A stretch of 64,000 nucleotides of DNA, taken from positions 65,684,808-65,748,807 of the forward strand of contig OU015501.1 in the NCBI GenBank assembly GCA_907164885.2, written 5' to 3'. Within the stretch, counting starts at the first letter, position 1. Each line of letters starts with the position of its first letter. Made by a program: the position numbers and the translations under genes. The notes beneath the pieces were generated by a model that worked only from the letters and a program-made list of their open reading frames with translations, ran no database searches and was not told the DNA's origin. Origin of the DNA: Dolomedes plantarius. Taxonomy: Eukaryota; Arthropoda; Arachnida; Araneae; Dolomedidae. Shown here one piece after another: positions 62,487-64,000 of this stretch.

Positions 62487-64000
62487 CAATGGAGTAAGAA
62501 ATTAAGAGAATTTGCAGACTTGGTCGATTATCTCTAGAACTACTGTACCGATTTTAATGAAATTTTATATGTACATACATTGATACAATACAAAACAAAT
62601 AACCATTCAATAATTGTAATACACACGCATGATCCTGCGTAACACTCGTTGGAGTCGGAAGGTATGAAACAGCGGTTGCAGAATAAACAAAAAAAAAGGT
62701 TAATAGATGGTTAATAGGGGGTATGGTCCCCTCTTAGAGATATACAGGTCTCGCAGCGTGATTTCATACTTGAAATAAGGCAGTTTATCATTTCCTGTGT
62801 CAATTGGTCCCACTCGTTCAGCAACACTGTTTTCATTCCCTCGATGGTTCTTGGAGGTGGGTTGCGAGTTGAAATTGCCCTTCTCAGAGCGTCCCAGACA
62901 TTCTCTATAGGGTTAAGGTCTGGAGATCTGGCTGGCCAATCCATCCGGCTAATATCCTCACTCCCTAGAAATTCGTCGACCAGAAGAGCTCTATGTGGCC
63001 TCACGTTATCGCCCATTAAAATGAACTCAGGGCCAACTGCACCCCTGAAAAGGCGAACATAAGGCTCCAAGACCTCATCCCTATACCTCACACCAGTCAC
63101 AGTGCCTCTTTAAAAGACATGGAGAGGCGTGCGGCCATCCAACATGATGCCTGCCCAGACCATTAAACCTCCTCCGCCATAATGGTCGATTTCGCGGACA
63201 TTGGAGGGTAGGTAGCGGGTCCCTGGTTCTCTACATATGAACGTACGGAGAGAATCCGTATTTAAGCTGAACCGGGACTCAGCAGTGAAGAGAACGGTCG
63301 CCCATTGATCCGTACTCCAATCTCTATGCTCTCTGCACCATGATAAACGGATGCTCCTGTTCGTAGAAGTGAACGGAACGAAAACAGCAGGTCTTCTTGC
63401 AAACAACCCTCTCTCATGAAGTCTTTTGGAAACAGTGACCCTTGATACATGGGTTCCTGTGGCTGCATACAAGTTACGAGACGGCTAAGAAGCTGTAGCA
63501 CTCATGTTACGCCTCGCTATAATCGGCAAATGGCGATCTTCTCTGGCCGTCGTGGCTCTTGGACGACCTTGCCCAGGCTTTATCTCGATGGATCCGGTAT
63601 CCTGGAACTGTTACACACGACGCAACGTAAGTTACACACGACGCTGGGCGTTAACTTGAAATCTCTACAAATTTGGACTTGAGATTGGCCTGCTTCTAGT
63701 CTCCCCACAATTCGCCACCTCATTTCATCATCTAAACGTTGGTGGTTACTCATTTATACTGTTACAATTTGAAATTAACCGATTGCTGCATAATAACACC
63801 ATCTATTAACCCATTTTTTTGTTTATTCTGCAACTGCTGTTTCATACCTTCCGACTCCAAGGAGTGTTACGCACGATAATGCGTGTGTATTATAATTATT
63901 GAATGGTTATTTGTTTTGTATTGTCTCAATGTATGTACATATCAAATTTCATTAAAATCGGTACAGTAGTTCTAGAGATAATCGACCAAGTCTGCAAATT
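62487..64000 (-). mobile_element. Tc1-like element with long inverted repeats (runs off the right edge)
   Basis: The left end begins CAATGGAGTAAG after TA at 62485-62486. The sequence 62510-62700 is repeated in reverse complement at about 63815-64000 with few differences, giving terminal inverted repeats of at least 190 bp; the outer 20 or so bases of the right one lie beyond the window. Between them a Tc1-type transposase is encoded on the minus strand. Expected total length about 1.54 kb. Confidence 0.85.
62711..63753 (-). pseudogene. Tc1-like (DD34E) transposase with several lesions
   Basis: ATG 63753 starts a paired-type helix-turn-helix (R-L-D-D-E-M-R-W-R-I-V-G-R-L-E-A-G). A repeated TTACACACGACGC (63611 and 63632) and a frame change near 63600 disrupt the linker, and a TAG follows before the HTH-2 segment. 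The frame 63472-63110 has the second HTH (R-V-T-V-S-K-R-L-H-E-R-G-L-F) and F-T-A-E-S-R-F, where the family has D: the first catalytic aspartate is replaced by alanine. G-G-G-G-L-M-V-W-A-G follows. A single TAA (63112-63110) interrupts the same frame, which resumes with the second D in L-M-G-D-N-V-R-P-H and the glutamate in S-P-D-L-N-P-I-E. It ends R-G-D-H-T-P-Y at 62711. Inactive by several counts. Confidence 0.85.

Overview
The window looks like eukaryotic, gene-poor, AT-rich chromosomal DNA from an arthropod. The transposon proteins, above all the Tc1-like transposase at 62.7-63.8 kb, resemble families I associate with araneid (orb-weaving) spider genomes. That assignment rests on recognition, not on a search. 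I found no convincing host protein-coding gene, no rRNA, no CRISPR and no bacterial operon. Almost everything that can be identified is a transposable element (TE), a fragment of one, or a (TA)n/(CA)n/(GATA)n microsatellite.

Left part, 1-10.3 kb. A decayed Ty3/gypsy element lies on the minus strand: LTR 3955-4211, primer-binding site, gag, CCHC zinc knuckle, protease and the start of reverse transcriptase. It is cut by the window edge and carries a piggyBac-like fossil (404-1945) inside pol. Next comes one (TA)n tract split by two insertions: a Helitron-like element (4329-6143, itself carrying a TTAA-flanked MITE) and a 4-kb LTR retrotransposon without coding capacity (6306-10282, LTRs about 94% identical by eye).

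Middle part, 10.3-36 kb. AT-rich DNA holds three more TTAA-flanked inverted-repeat elements, two hAT-like MITEs, a pogo/Tigger-like MITE, a solo-LTR candidate, two Helitron 5' ends (one complete element at 22.88-23.66 kb), LINE tail fragments, tRNA-like (SINE-type) pieces and many microsatellites.

Right part, 36-64 kb. A mariner-like element (36273-39841) is split by a full-length Tigger/pogo element (37278-39541) whose transposase keeps its DDD triad but has two frameshifts and a stop. A Tc1 relic (41.6-42.85 kb) carries a 169-bp insertion with a perfect 11-bp target duplication. Further right are another TTAA element (45.7-46.4 kb), a truncated Tc1 (49.2-49.9 kb), an LTR candidate at 52.3 kb, two LTRs related to the 6-10 kb element (53.8-54.8 kb), a diverged tandem duplication (60.5-61.8 kb), a pogo-like MITE (61.9-62.5 kb) and a Tc1-like element with terminal inverted repeats of about 190 bp or more that runs off the right edge.

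The strongest themes are (i) repeated use of TA microsatellites as insertion sites or boundaries by unrelated transposon classes and (ii) a family of four 0.70-0.75 kb TTAA-flanked elements. No complete, intact autonomous transposase is visible. All identities and alignments here were made by eye.
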